Source: JADFOB01 sp964651325
GTDB lineage: Bacteria; Planctomycetota; Phycisphaerae; UBA1845
NCBI GenBank assembly: GCA_964651325.1
Contig: CAZYXP010000056.1
Location: forward strand, 1 to 18,861
DNA: 18,861 bases
Reading direction: 5' to 3'
Every line of letters starts with the position of its first letter. The first letter of the stretch is position 1. Position numbers and translations under genes: made by a program. Of this stretch, positions 1 through 6,416 are shown in pieces. The notes under the pieces were generated by a model that did no database searches, had not been told where the DNA came from, and saw only the letters and a list, made by a program, of their open reading frames with translations.

Positions 1-3000
1 AGCTTCGCTGCGGGGTGCACCCTGCCGATCGACGCGACGCTGGTGCTCGAGATCGACGCCCCGACCCGCGATCCCGCGGGCGGTGGCGACGGTGGTAACT
101 TCCGCATGGGTTCTAGTGGTGTCACAACGGACGGCCCCTCGTACCTGAAGTCGGTCGATTGCGGACTCACGGATTATCTCCCGGTAGACGCCATCGGATT
201 CCCGACCTCCCAGTGGGTCCAGAACATCGGCCTCAACGGCGGTGGTGGTCCGACTCCCGCGTGCGGCGTTGCCGGCACGGGTAGCTGCACCGATCCTGCT
301 GGAACGGGCTCGCCCTTCTGTGACGACCTCGCTTGCTGCGAGGCCATGTGCATTATTGATTCATTCTGCTGCGACGTGGAATGGGACTCCCTTTGCGCCA
401 GCAACGCGGCCACCCTGCCCGAATGCGCGGCTGGACCTGGCTGCACCCCAGGCGCCGGGGACGAATGTGCGGATTGTCTGTGCATCGCCGCGGGCGACAC
501 GGTGAACGGCACCACGGCGGATAACACCGGCACGGTGGACGACACGAGTTGTGCCAGTGGCGACACCATCGACGAATGGTATTGCTACACGGCCAGCACC
601 GTTTGCGCCCCGGGTCAAACGCTGACCGCAACGTTTAGCACCTGTAACACGGCTGCTTACGATACGACGCTTGCCCTGTTTGATTCGTGTGGCGGCGCTG
701 AGATCGGCTGCAACGATGACGGTTCCGGTTGCGCCGGATTCACGTCGTTGCTGACCGTTGATGTTGTCGAAGGCACCAGCTACAACCTGCGCGTTTCGGG
801 CTTCGGCGGTGACGCGGGCGATTACACGCTCACCGTGACCGAGAACTGCGAAGCCGGACCTGGCGACGTTTGTGCGTTGAACGACGCCGGCACGGCCGGT
901 TGTCAGCCGTACATCACGGATAACGCGAGTCAGTCCAATGACACCGGTTTCCGTTCGGCGGACGACTTTACGACCGTGGCCAGCGGTAGCATCAGTAGCT
1001 TCTGCTGGTGGGGTGCGTACCTTCCGGATTCGGCTCCCGATGCGTTTGTCTTGACGTACTACGCGGATGGTGGCGGTCTTCCCGGCGCCGTGATTGGTGG
1101 TCCCTTTATTCAGGGTGCCGATCTGACCGTAGCCGGCCCGGTTGATACCGGCGACTTGGTTGCCGGACTGGCTCCGATTTGGGAGTACAGCGGTAGTCAC
1201 GCTCCGGTCGCGGTGACCGGTGGTGATTGCTACTGGGTCGAGATCAAGAACAACCCCACGGGCGGAGTCAACTGGTTCTGGGAGTGGTCGCTAAGCGGTG
1301 ACTTGGTCACGGCGACCGATGCCGGACCGGACGGTTACGATCCGGGCGACATCGTTGAAGGCGATCACGACTTCTCGTGGTGCATCGATCTTGACGTAGC
1401 CGTTCCTGACTGCCTCGGACCGCCGCCGGTTATTTGCGGCGCCGGTGCGGGCCCGTGCGATGTCGGCAACGGCACGCCGGGTTGTGACGACGTAGCTTGC
1501 TGCGAAGCGGTTTGTGCGGTTGATCCGTTCTGCTGTGATACGCAATGGGACGACATTTGTGCCGGCGAGAGCGTTGACATCTGTCAGCCGATCGGTAGCT
1601 GCTGCATTGTTGGCGTTTGCTCTGAGCTCAACGCTGGCGATTGTGCCGCCGCCGGTGGTATCTATGGTGGCGATGATACCGTCTGCACGCCTACTACGTG
1701 TGATCCGGTCGGTGGTTGCTGCTCGCTTGGCGCTTGCAGCATTCAGACCGAGGCCGCTTGCCTGGCGACTCCGTTCGCCATCTACAATGGTGACAACACG
1801 AATTGCTCGGGTAATGGCGCCTCGACCACCAACAGCGCCAACCCCGCAACGGCTATTCCGGATAACGATCCGGCCGGCCTGTCGCACACGATCAACTTCC
1901 CCGAGAGCATTACGATCTCGGATGTTGATATTTCGTTGGGCATCACCCACACGTGGGTTGGCGACCTCTGCGTCACCGTAACCCACGGCGCGATGAGCGT
2001 TGATTTGATCGTACGGCCTGGAACGACTGAAGCCGACTGCCAGAATGCAGACGGATTTGGTTGCTCCGAGGACAATTACCAGATTGTCCTTGACGACGAG
2101 GCTGCCAGCGGCATCGAAGACGCTTGCGACGCAGGCGGTACCTTCGGCGCGTTCAGCCCGAGCAACGCCCTTAGCGCGTTCGACGGCATGGACTCGGCTG
2201 GTGACTGGACCATCAGCATCACCGACAACGCCGGTGGCGACACCGGATCGTTGGATTCGTGGGGCATCACGGTTTCCGAACCGGGCGTGCCCGCCTGCGA
2301 GCCAGTCGGTGGTTGCTGTGGTTGTCCCGATGAGGCCGTTTGCAACGTCATGACCGCGGGCCAGTGTGCGGCGATTCCGCTTGCCACGTACCTTGGTGAC
2401 GGCGATGCGACGAGTTGTGATCTGCCTCCGGGCGCCACGACGGACATCGATTCCGGCTCCTTGTTCATGGACATCCCGGACAACAACGGACCCATTAGCC
2501 ATGACTTGAACATGGGTATGGACTTCGCCGTCCAGGACGTCAACATGGGCGTGAACATCACGCACACGTGGATCGGTGACCTTTGCGTTTCCGTGACGCA
2601 TGGTGGTGTGACCGTTGATGTGATCGTACGGCCTGGAACGCCTGAAACCGACTGCCAGAATGCAGACGGATTTGGTTGCTCCGAAGCTGGTGTAGCCGCC
2701 ACGTTGGATGATTCGGCCGCCGGTGCGGTTGAAGACGCATGTCCAGCTCTGGGAACGTTCACACCGAACAACCCGCTCAGCGCCTTCAACGGCATGAGCT
2801 CGGCCGGTGTCTGGACCATCACGGTCAACGACAACGCCGGTGGTGACACCGGTACGTTGGATAGCTGGTCTCTCGCGATCACCGCGCCGTCGACGGCCGG
2901 TGCCCCGTGCGAGAATCAGTGCCAGGTTTGCAACAACGGTATCGTCGAAGGTACCGAAGAGTGCGATCCGGGTGCCGCTGATCCGAGTGACTGCTGTGAC

Positions 3001-3480
3001 GACGTCACGTGCACCTACTTGGTTTCCGGTAGCAATTGCGGTTCCGGTGCGGGCATCTGCTCCGCGCAGGACACCTGCGATGGTGCTGGAACTTGTGAGC
3101 CGAACCACGCGGCGTTTGGTACGTTCTGCGGTAGTCCTGGCAATGAGTGCAGCGATCAGGACACGTGCGACGGCAACGGTGGTTGCAGCCTGAACGACCT
3201 GCCGCTGGGTACCGCTTGTGGTAACGCTGCCGATATGCCGGGTAGCTGCTTCACGGGCGATTCCTGCTCCGGTGGTGGCGTCTGCATCCCGGGTACCATC
3301 GTCACTTCGTGCATCAACGACGATCTCTGCTGCAACCGTTCGCACGGCTGTAGCGACGAGAACGACAATGACTGCGAAGCCGACGTCCCGACGGTCTCCA
3401 CCTGGGGCCTTCTGGTACTCGCGCTGTTGCTGGCTGCGGCCGGTAAGGTCTACTTCGGTCGTCGCGAAAGCGTCGCCTAG
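1..3480 (+). CDS. Large secreted Cys-rich surface protein with two P domains and IPTL-CTERM tail (5' partial)
   Basis: The reading frame is open from base 1, so the true start lies upstream; the GTG at 43 is only the first start codon inside the window. Counting from that GTG, the 1145 residues show a Cys module (about 81-128, CCEAMC and FCCD), a PPC-like beta domain (about 140-270), a second copy of the Cys module (about 469-515), three short Cys units ending in Y-x-GD-x-x-x-C or similar (about 517, 556 and 754), two proprotein-convertase P-like domains (about 588-746 and 798-948), a CNNGIVEGTEECDPG unit like DUF4215/Myxococcus Cys-rich repeats, and disintegrin-like Cys repeats. The end (1115-1145) is VPTVSTWG, a hydrophobic stretch and GRR, a classic IPTL-CTERM sorting signal that exosortase-type enzymes process. 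This implies export and surface anchoring or release. No catalytic domain is visible. Codons are rich in GGT and GTT, unlike the later genes. The role is unknown, probably adhesion or matrix. Confidence 0.85.
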   Translation, partial: SFAAGCTLPIDATLVLEIDAPTRDPAGGGDGGNFRMGSSGVTTDGPSYLKSVDCGLTDYLPVDAIGFPTSQWVQNIGLNGGGGPTPACGVAGTGSCTDPAGTGSPFCDDLACCEAMCIIDSFCCDVEWDSLCASNAATLPECAAGPGCTPGAGDECADCLCIAAGDTVNGTTADNTGTVDDTSCASGDTIDEWYCYTASTVCAPGQTLTATFSTCNTAAYDTTLALFDSCGGAEIGCNDDGSGCAGFTSLLTVDVVEGTSYNLRVSGFGGDAGDYTLTVTENCEAGPGDVCALNDAGTAGCQPYITDNASQSNDTGFRSADDFTTVASGSISSFCWWGAYLPDSAPDAFVLTYYADGGGLPGAVIGGPFIQGADLTVAGPVDTGDLVAGLAPIWEYSGSHAPVAVTGGDCYWVEIKNNPTGGVNWFWEWSLSGDLVTATDAGPDGYDPGDIVEGDHDFSWCIDLDVAVPDCLGPPPVICGAGAGPCDVGNGTPGCDDVACCEAVCAVDPFCCDTQWDDICAGESVDICQPIGSCCIVGVCSELNAGDCAAAGGIYGGDDTVCTPTTCDPVGGCCSLGACSIQTEAACLATPFAIYNGDNTNCSGNGASTTNSANPATAIPDNDPAGLSHTINFPESITISDVDISLGITHTWVGDLCVTVTHGAMSVDLIVRPGTTEADCQNADGFGCSEDNYQIVLDDEAASGIEDACDAGGTFGAFSPSNALSAFDGMDSAGDWTISITDNAGGDTGSLDSWGITVSEPGVPACEPVGGCCGCPDEAVCNVMTAGQCAAIPLATYLGDGDATSCDLPPGATTDIDSGSLFMDIPDNNGPISHDLNMGMDFAVQDVNMGVNITHTWIGDLCVSVTHGGVTVDVIVRPGTPETDCQNADGFGCSEAGVAATLDDSAAGAVEDACPALGTFTPNNPLSAFNGMSSAGVWTITVNDNAGGDTGTLDSWSLAITAPSTAGAPCENQCQVCNNGIVEGTEECDPGAADPSDCCDDVTCTYLVSGSNCGSGAGICSAQDTCDGAGTCEPNHAAFGTFCGSPGNECSDQDTCDGNGGCSLNDLPLGTACGNAADMPGSCFTGDSCSGGGVCIPGTIVTSCINDDLCCNRSHGCSDENDNDCEADVPTVSTWGLLVLALLLAAAGKVYFGRRESVA
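1999..2684 (+). repeat. 71-bp near-identical internal direct repeat (1999-2069 and 2614-2684)
   Basis: The two copies align without gaps over 71 bases with three mismatches (2005/2620, 2026/2641, 2032/2647), the last 37 bases being identical. Each encodes the same segment of a P-like domain (IVRPGT, then QNADGFGCSE). Flanking parts of the two domains are clearly more diverged in DNA, which suggests local gene conversion or strong constraint. Confidence 0.9.
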
Positions 3481-3506
3481 GTTGATCTTGGCTTCTTACT
3501 GATTCC

Positions 3507-3535
3507 GGGTGGCACCCCGTAACGGGGTGTCACCC
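3507..3535 (+). other. GC-rich hairpin after the surface-protein gene
   Basis: A 13-bp stem (3507-3519 with 3523-3535, one G-T pair) closes a TAA loop 26 bases after the stop codon. No T-tract follows, so it is more likely an RNA-stabilising 3' structure in front of the true terminator than a terminator itself. Confidence 0.6.
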
Positions 3536-3552
3536 CTTCAGTGATACAAACG

Positions 3553-3594
3553 ACGCCCCCTGGATCGAAACGTCGATCCAGGGGGCGTTTTTTT
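3553..3594 (+). terminator. Strong intrinsic terminator of the surface-protein gene
   Basis: A perfect 15-bp stem (3554-3568 with 3573-3587) closes an AACG tetraloop and is followed directly by seven T residues (3588-3594). It lies about 75 bases after the stop at 3480 and is the best terminator in the window. Confidence 0.95.
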
Positions 3595-3602
3595 GTGGGC
3601 AT

Positions 3603-3643
3603 AGCTATCAGCCGTCAGCTATCGGCCATTAGCTCTCGGCTTA
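3603..3643. repeat. Three imperfect tandem units of 13-14 bp
   Basis: Units at 3603-3615, 3616-3629 and 3630-3643 share the core AGCT(A/C)TC(A/G)GC. Short AGCTATC-type tandem arrays are common intergenic filler in many genomes. No coding or regulatory role is visible. Confidence 0.6.
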
Positions 3644-3669
3644 CGCAATGATTCGAGCGGATGGGACTT

Positions 3670-3743
3670 ATCCGAACCACGACCGTCAGGGAGTGACAGT
3701 GGTTGCTCAGGCCAAGCCGCTTCCTGACGGGCGCGGTTCGGAT
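3670..3743. repeat. Palindromic element, family 1, copy A
   Basis: Inverted repeat of 23-bp arms, 3670-3692 and 3721-3743, with three mismatches. The arms start and end with ATCCGAACC / GGTTCGGAT. The same arms recur at 13338-13426, and the left arm alone at 9706-9728. It sits between two convergent 3' ends (3480 on plus, 3762 on minus). Confidence 0.85.
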
Positions 3744-3754
3744 CCGCCCGAGCC

Positions 3755-3770
3755 GCGGGCTTCAGCCCGC
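3755..3770. repeat. Short GC hairpin GCGGGC-TTCA-GCCCGC
   Basis: Six-base perfect arms surround a TTCA loop. The stop codon of the minus-strand small ORF lies inside this loop. Similar hairpins with short loops occur at 15459-15473 and inside the 16505-16568 element. Confidence 0.6.
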
Positions 3771-4004
3771 GCGGTGCCCGGGGTCATGCGGCTTCCCGGC
3801 ACGCAGCGCCGCGCAAGCTAAAGCATGCGGCTCGGACTTGGCATTCTCTTCGGCTCGCGCCTCGGCGCGCTCGTACGCGCGGGTCAGATCGGCGACATGC
3901 CGGCGATGGCGTGCCTTGGCTTCGTAACCCATCTCGCTGAGATCCTGGCACAAGAGGCGTTTGAGCTGTTGCTTGAGCGCGGCGGCGCTGTCGTCGTTGG
4001 GCAT
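3762..4004 (-). CDS. Small charged helical hypothetical protein (80 aa)
   Basis: Not recognised. The chosen ATG at 4004 is preceded by AGGAG with 7 bases of spacing, which is the main reason to believe this ORF; a longer GTG start at 4127 lacks such support. The product is rich in Ala, Arg, Lys and Glu, with a likely long helix (from about AAALKQQLKRLL to AEARAEENAK) and no signal peptide or membrane segment. Its last residues and stop codon are provided by the GC hairpin at 3755-3770, so the 3' end may have been altered by repeat insertion. It is convergent to the large surface protein and isolated from other genes. It could be a real small protein or a chance ORF in GC-rich DNA. Confidence 0.45.
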   Translation of the reverse strand: MPNDDSAAALKQQLKRLLCQDLSEMGYEAKARHRRHVADLTRAYERAEARAEENAKSEPHALACAALRAGKPHDPGHRAG

Positions 4005-4301
4005 CGGTGTCTCTCCTGCGTACAAAATCGGCTGGCACTGCGTTCCGCTACCCAGGTTTCGACCTCGGAGCAGGGCATTCCCCCCTACTTGATCGGCCGA
4101 TAACCCAGGCAAGTTGAAGCCCCGCACCGCCGGCTCGCGATCCTACAAACCCAAGAACCGGCTGAGGATGGAACGACCTTCGACCCTCGACCGCCAGATC
4201 GCAGCCCAATGCCGCGTCTAACCGCGCGCACAAGAGTGGCCGTTTCGACGACTCGCGTCGAAACGGCCTGTTGCCCAACCGCCCTCAACCTATCACTTGG
4301 A
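4005..4301. other. Intergenic stretch with no supported gene
   Basis: I see no convincing coding region here. Short minus-strand ORFs overlap one another and lack start signals. The only clear structure is the hairpin at 4238-4268. Confidence 0.5.
4238..4268 (-). terminator. Probable terminator hairpin of the cohesin-like gene
   Basis: A perfect 13-bp stem (4238-4250 with 4256-4268) has a 5-base loop and lies about 35 bases after the stop of the minus-strand gene ending at 4302. In the minus direction only a weak T-rich tail follows (ACTCTTG), so it could also be an RNA-stabilising hairpin. Confidence 0.55.
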
Positions 4302-5135
4302 TCAGGGACAGCCCGGAACGATGCCCGTAAATTCAGTCACCGCACAGAGAATATCGCTGAAGCTGCAGACTCCATCGCCCACGCCGCATGGAGAGATGTC
4401 CGTTGCGGGCCCCGGAGCCGTCATTCCCTTGAAGCAGTTGACGATCCCCAAGATGTACGCGAAGTTCACGGGGCCACCGGCGCAACCCGGGCCGGCCGCC
4501 GCGTTGTCGGCTGCCGCGTTGTTGGCCGCGCCGCCGTCCGTGTTTTGCTCCTCTATCGGGTGGGTGTCCTGAGCGTCACCATTCTGAGGATCGCCGCGAA
4601 CCGCGATGGACACACCCGGACCAACGTCGAGCAGAATGGGCCCTTCGACGCTGTCTCTTAGCAAGGTCTGTGATTCGAGACTGATATAGATGTCGAACAA
4701 TCCGTCCGCCTCTGCGGTCGCGTGGAATGTGAAGGTAGCGATGTAAGCCGGTTGGTCGGCGGAGACGCCGCCATCCATGCTCACCGCACCAGCCCGCATC
4801 GATCGCCTGTCTCCGGCCGCGACGACATGGTTACCGGCGAAAACGAAATCAGCTCTTCGTTGCTTGATCTGGATCGTATCCAGCGCGAGCCCGCCGGACA
4901 GGCCGCCTTCGGTGGCAAGCTGAACTTGGTAGGCTGCCAGGTCGTCAACATCTTGCAAATAGACGTTTACCGTCACGGATTGACCCGGGACGATCTCGTC
5001 TACGTTTACGTCCAGGAACATGTAGGGAGATCGAACCAAACGCTTGTCCTGAATGGGCGTCTGCTCCGCCCATGCCGAATTCGCCAGCCCGTAACCCATA
5101 ACCGCCGTCGCCAGAATCATTTTTGTCGTTGTCAT
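4302..5135 (-). CDS. Secreted cohesin-like protein with dockerin-like C-terminus
   Basis: The product has 277 residues. A signal peptide is clear (MTTTKM, then a hydrophobic stretch ending ANSAWA), predicted to be cut near residue 23. About residues 30-190 resemble a cohesin-type beta-sandwich (VDEIVPGQSVTVNVYLQD, AYQVQLATEGG, later YIATFTFHATAE and GVSIAV). An Ala/Asn-rich linker follows, then a Cys-containing dockerin-like end in which GVGDGVCSFSDILCAV looks like a calcium-loop plus helix; the first half of the usual pair is degenerate (GPVNFAYILGIVNCF). I chose ATG 5135 because AAGGAG lies 8 bases upstream; the GTG at 5144 overlaps that site. Such proteins are frequent in planctomycetes and presumably act outside the cytoplasm in protein-protein contacts. 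Partner and function are unknown. Cohesin and dockerin assignments are by pattern only. Confidence 0.75.
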   Translation of the reverse strand: MTTTKMILATAVMGYGLANSAWAEQTPIQDKRLVRSPYMFLDVNVDEIVPGQSVTVNVYLQDVDDLAAYQVQLATEGGLSGGLALDTIQIKQRRADFVFAGNHVVAAGDRRSMRAGAVSMDGGVSADQPAYIATFTFHATAEADGLFDIYISLESQTLLRDSVEGPILLDVGPGVSIAVRGDPQNGDAQDTHPIEEQNTDGGAANNAAADNAAAGPGCAGGPVNFAYILGIVNCFKGMTAPGPATDISPCGVGDGVCSFSDILCAVTEFTGIVPGCP

Positions 5136-5446
5136 GGTCAGCACTCCTTGGTCTTAGAAAGTTCTCGTTTCGTGATTCCGCCGGCTTTCAAGCCGTCGAG
5201 CTTTTGGCCGCCCGTCGCTTTCGGGTCGGCCAACGAATGAGAATAGGAACGAGTGCTGTCGTTCTGACACAAGCTAGGAATATGTTCGCTGAATTCCGGA
5301 GAGGCAAGGGTGAGGCGCTCGGCCGCAAACACGTCGGTGATCGAATCGCGGCCATTGCAGGCATCGCGGGGGGTTGCCCCCCTTCATGTGGCGTGGGGCT
5401 CGCGTCATCGCCATGGGGCGTTCCCCTGCCCTACCCTCAGATGCGC
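5136..5446. other. Intergenic region: leader of the cohesin-like gene and 3' flank of the GNAT gene
   Basis: No gene is supported. The part nearest 5136 holds two leader hairpins (5182-5195 and 5204-5233). A small hairpin of six G and six C around TTG (5368-5382) follows the GNAT gene in the minus direction without a T-tract. No promoter close to consensus was found by eye. Confidence 0.5.
5182..5233 (-). promoter_or_regulatory. Tandem hairpins in the leader of the cohesin-like gene
   Basis: Read on the minus strand, TTGGCCG-A-CCC pairs with GGG-CGGCCAA (5204-5233, ten base pairs with one bulged base and a 9-base loop). A second stem, CGGCT with AGCCG around TGAA, follows (5182-5195). Both lie about 45-100 bases before the start codon and could form a structured leader RNA. 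I could not match it to a known riboswitch class. Confidence 0.4.
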
Positions 5447-5908
5447 TTACCAGTCCACTTCGCACAGCTTATAGGCCGTAATGGCCATGCCTAGCTTCCT
5501 GTAGACCTCGATGGCGGATTGGTTGTCGTGATGCACGTACAGCCGCAAGCCGCAGGTGTCGTCCTGTGAGCGTGCAAGCGTATCGACATGCCCGTAAAGG
5601 GCCCGAAAAACACCCCGCGAGCGAAAGCCGGGGGCCACGAATACGCTCTGAATCCACCAGAAATAGGCGTTGCGCCAATCGCTCCATTCGGATGTGACCA
5701 TGAGTTGGCCAACGACGCCGCCGCCTAGCTCGGCCAGGAAATACCGGGCCTTGCCAGCGTCGGCCAGCCCGACTCGTACGCCCTCGGCCACCCGCTCGGG
5801 ATCAAGCCGCAATCCTTCGGATTCGAGCGCCAGAGCCAGGTTGAAGGCCTTTATGGTTTCGGCATCCTCTACCGTTGCGCAGCGAATGGCCGCTTTGCTC
5901 GTGCTCAT
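5447..5908 (-). CDS. GNAT-family N-acetyltransferase
   Basis: The 153 residues match a single GNAT domain in length. The acetyl-CoA binding motif A is visible at about 88-105 (QSVFVAPGFRSRGVFRAL, with the R-x-x-G turn), and the typical C-terminal motif follows at 124-140 (YVHHDNQSAIEVYRKLGM). Members move an acetyl group from acetyl-CoA to an amine on a small molecule, peptide or protein; the substrate cannot be read from sequence. The start ATG at 5908 has GGAG 8 bases upstream and overlaps the stop of the DUF962 gene by four bases (ATGA), so the two are almost certainly translated from one mRNA. No signal peptide or membrane segment is seen. Confidence 0.85.
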   Translation of the reverse strand: MSTSKAAIRCATVEDAETIKAFNLALALESEGLRLDPERVAEGVRVGLADAGKARYFLAELGGGVVGQLMVTSEWSDWRNAYFWWIQSVFVAPGFRSRGVFRALYGHVDTLARSQDDTCGLRLYVHHDNQSAIEVYRKLGMAITAYKLCEVDW

Positions 5909-6252
5909 TTGGAATTCTCCAGCGTGGCGCCGCGCGGCGATCGACGCGCTTTCGAGAGGGCGGGGCTTTCAGTACCGGGCGCCACGGCCACGTACGGTTT
6001 GCCGAGCATCTTCTTGATAAGGATGATTTCGCCCATATCGTTGCCTTCGATCCTGTGTCCGATCCATTGCATCCCGTAACTAGTCGCCAGCAGGGTGACC
6101 GGACGCCACCAGAGGGACCAAGCCCCGTCCGCCAACTGAATCGCCGCAAGGACGCCGGCCAGCGGAATCATCGGGATGGCGACCACATGAAGGGCGAGCG
6201 AACGCGGATGCTGATGCCGTCGGCGCCATTGCTTGATCCAGCTGGGCATCAC
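5905..6252 (-). CDS. Mpo1-like / DUF962 small membrane protein
   Basis: The 115-residue product carries the two family hallmarks: an N-terminal RHQHPRSLALHVVAIP stretch with His22, and QWIGHRIEGNDMGE with His66, flanked by two hydrophobic segments (about 24-40 and 47-65). Yeast Mpo1 of this family is an iron-dependent dioxygenase in fatty-acid alpha-oxidation; bacterial members are mostly untested, so that reaction is only a possibility here. The GTG start at 6252 is preceded by GGAGGA with 8 bases of spacing, better placed than the ATG at 6249. The C-terminal 25 residues are basic and polar and look disordered. It is the first gene of a two-gene unit with the GNAT enzyme and diverges from the Rrf2 regulator. 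Confidence 0.8.
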   Translation of the reverse strand: MMPSWIKQWRRRHQHPRSLALHVVAIPMIPLAGVLAAIQLADGAWSLWWRPVTLLATSYGMQWIGHRIEGNDMGEIILIKKMLGKPYVAVAPGTESPALSKARRSPRGATLENSK

Positions 6253-6306
6253 GGTCTGAATCCTCCGGAACTCCGCCGACGGGTCAAGGTTCGCCCAAAA
6301 CGAGAA

Positions 6307-6329
6307 TTATTACCAAATTGGTCCAATAA
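6307..6329. promoter_or_regulatory. AT-rich interrupted palindrome upstream of the Rrf2 promoter
   Basis: TTATT-ACCAA, one central A, TTGGT, two extra C, then AATAA form a near-symmetric inverted repeat between the divergent DUF962 and Rrf2 genes. It could be a second regulator site or serve the divergent promoter. This is inference from symmetry only. Confidence 0.35.
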
Positions 6330-6333
6330 GGCC

Positions 6334-6362
6334 TTGATATAGCACCGATATGGTGATATATA
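6334..6362 (+). promoter_or_regulatory. Sigma-70-type promoter of the Rrf2-SUF operon
   Basis: TTGATA (6334-6339) and TATATA (6357-6362) are separated by exactly 17 bases and match the -35 and -10 consensus at 5/6 and about 4-5/6 positions. Transcription would begin near 6369, giving a leader of about 48 bases before the Rrf2 ATG at 6417. Confidence 0.75.
6337..6361. promoter_or_regulatory. Candidate Rrf2 operator overlapping the promoter
   Basis: ATATAGCACC (6337-6346), a 5-base spacer, and GGTGATATAT (6352-6361) form an inverted repeat with one mismatch in ten pairs. It covers the promoter spacer and most of the -10 box, the expected place for an autorepressor. Rrf2 regulators such as IscR bind palindromes as dimers and often control their own operon. 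Binding here is inferred. Confidence 0.65.
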
Positions 6363-6416
6363 CAATGGGCGCTGGCCGCAGTCAACGGTGCTAGCGTCGG
6401 ACCAGGCGAATGAAAT

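Noticed and set aside
1291..3345. 684-residue open frame on the minus strand opposite the surface-protein gene
   Set aside because: It is antisense to a gene with clear domains, has a monotonous Arg/Thr/Val/Ala composition and no family match. Long antisense frames are expected opposite GGT/GTT-rich coding DNA. The same holds for 361-1200.
4209..4661. Plus-strand frame of 150 residues opposite the cohesin-like gene
   Set aside because: It lies antisense to a gene with a signal peptide and ribosome site, and shows no recognisable domain.
5182..5233. Known riboswitch, for example a cyclic-di-GMP type, in the cohesin-like gene leader
   Set aside because: Loop sequences loosely recall GAAA and CAAAGC elements, but the conserved core and receptor helix are missing, so I report only an unclassified structure.
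5368..5382. G6/C6 hairpin as terminator of the GNAT gene
   Set aside because: The stem is short and there is no T-tract in the minus direction; it may be chance in GC-rich DNA.
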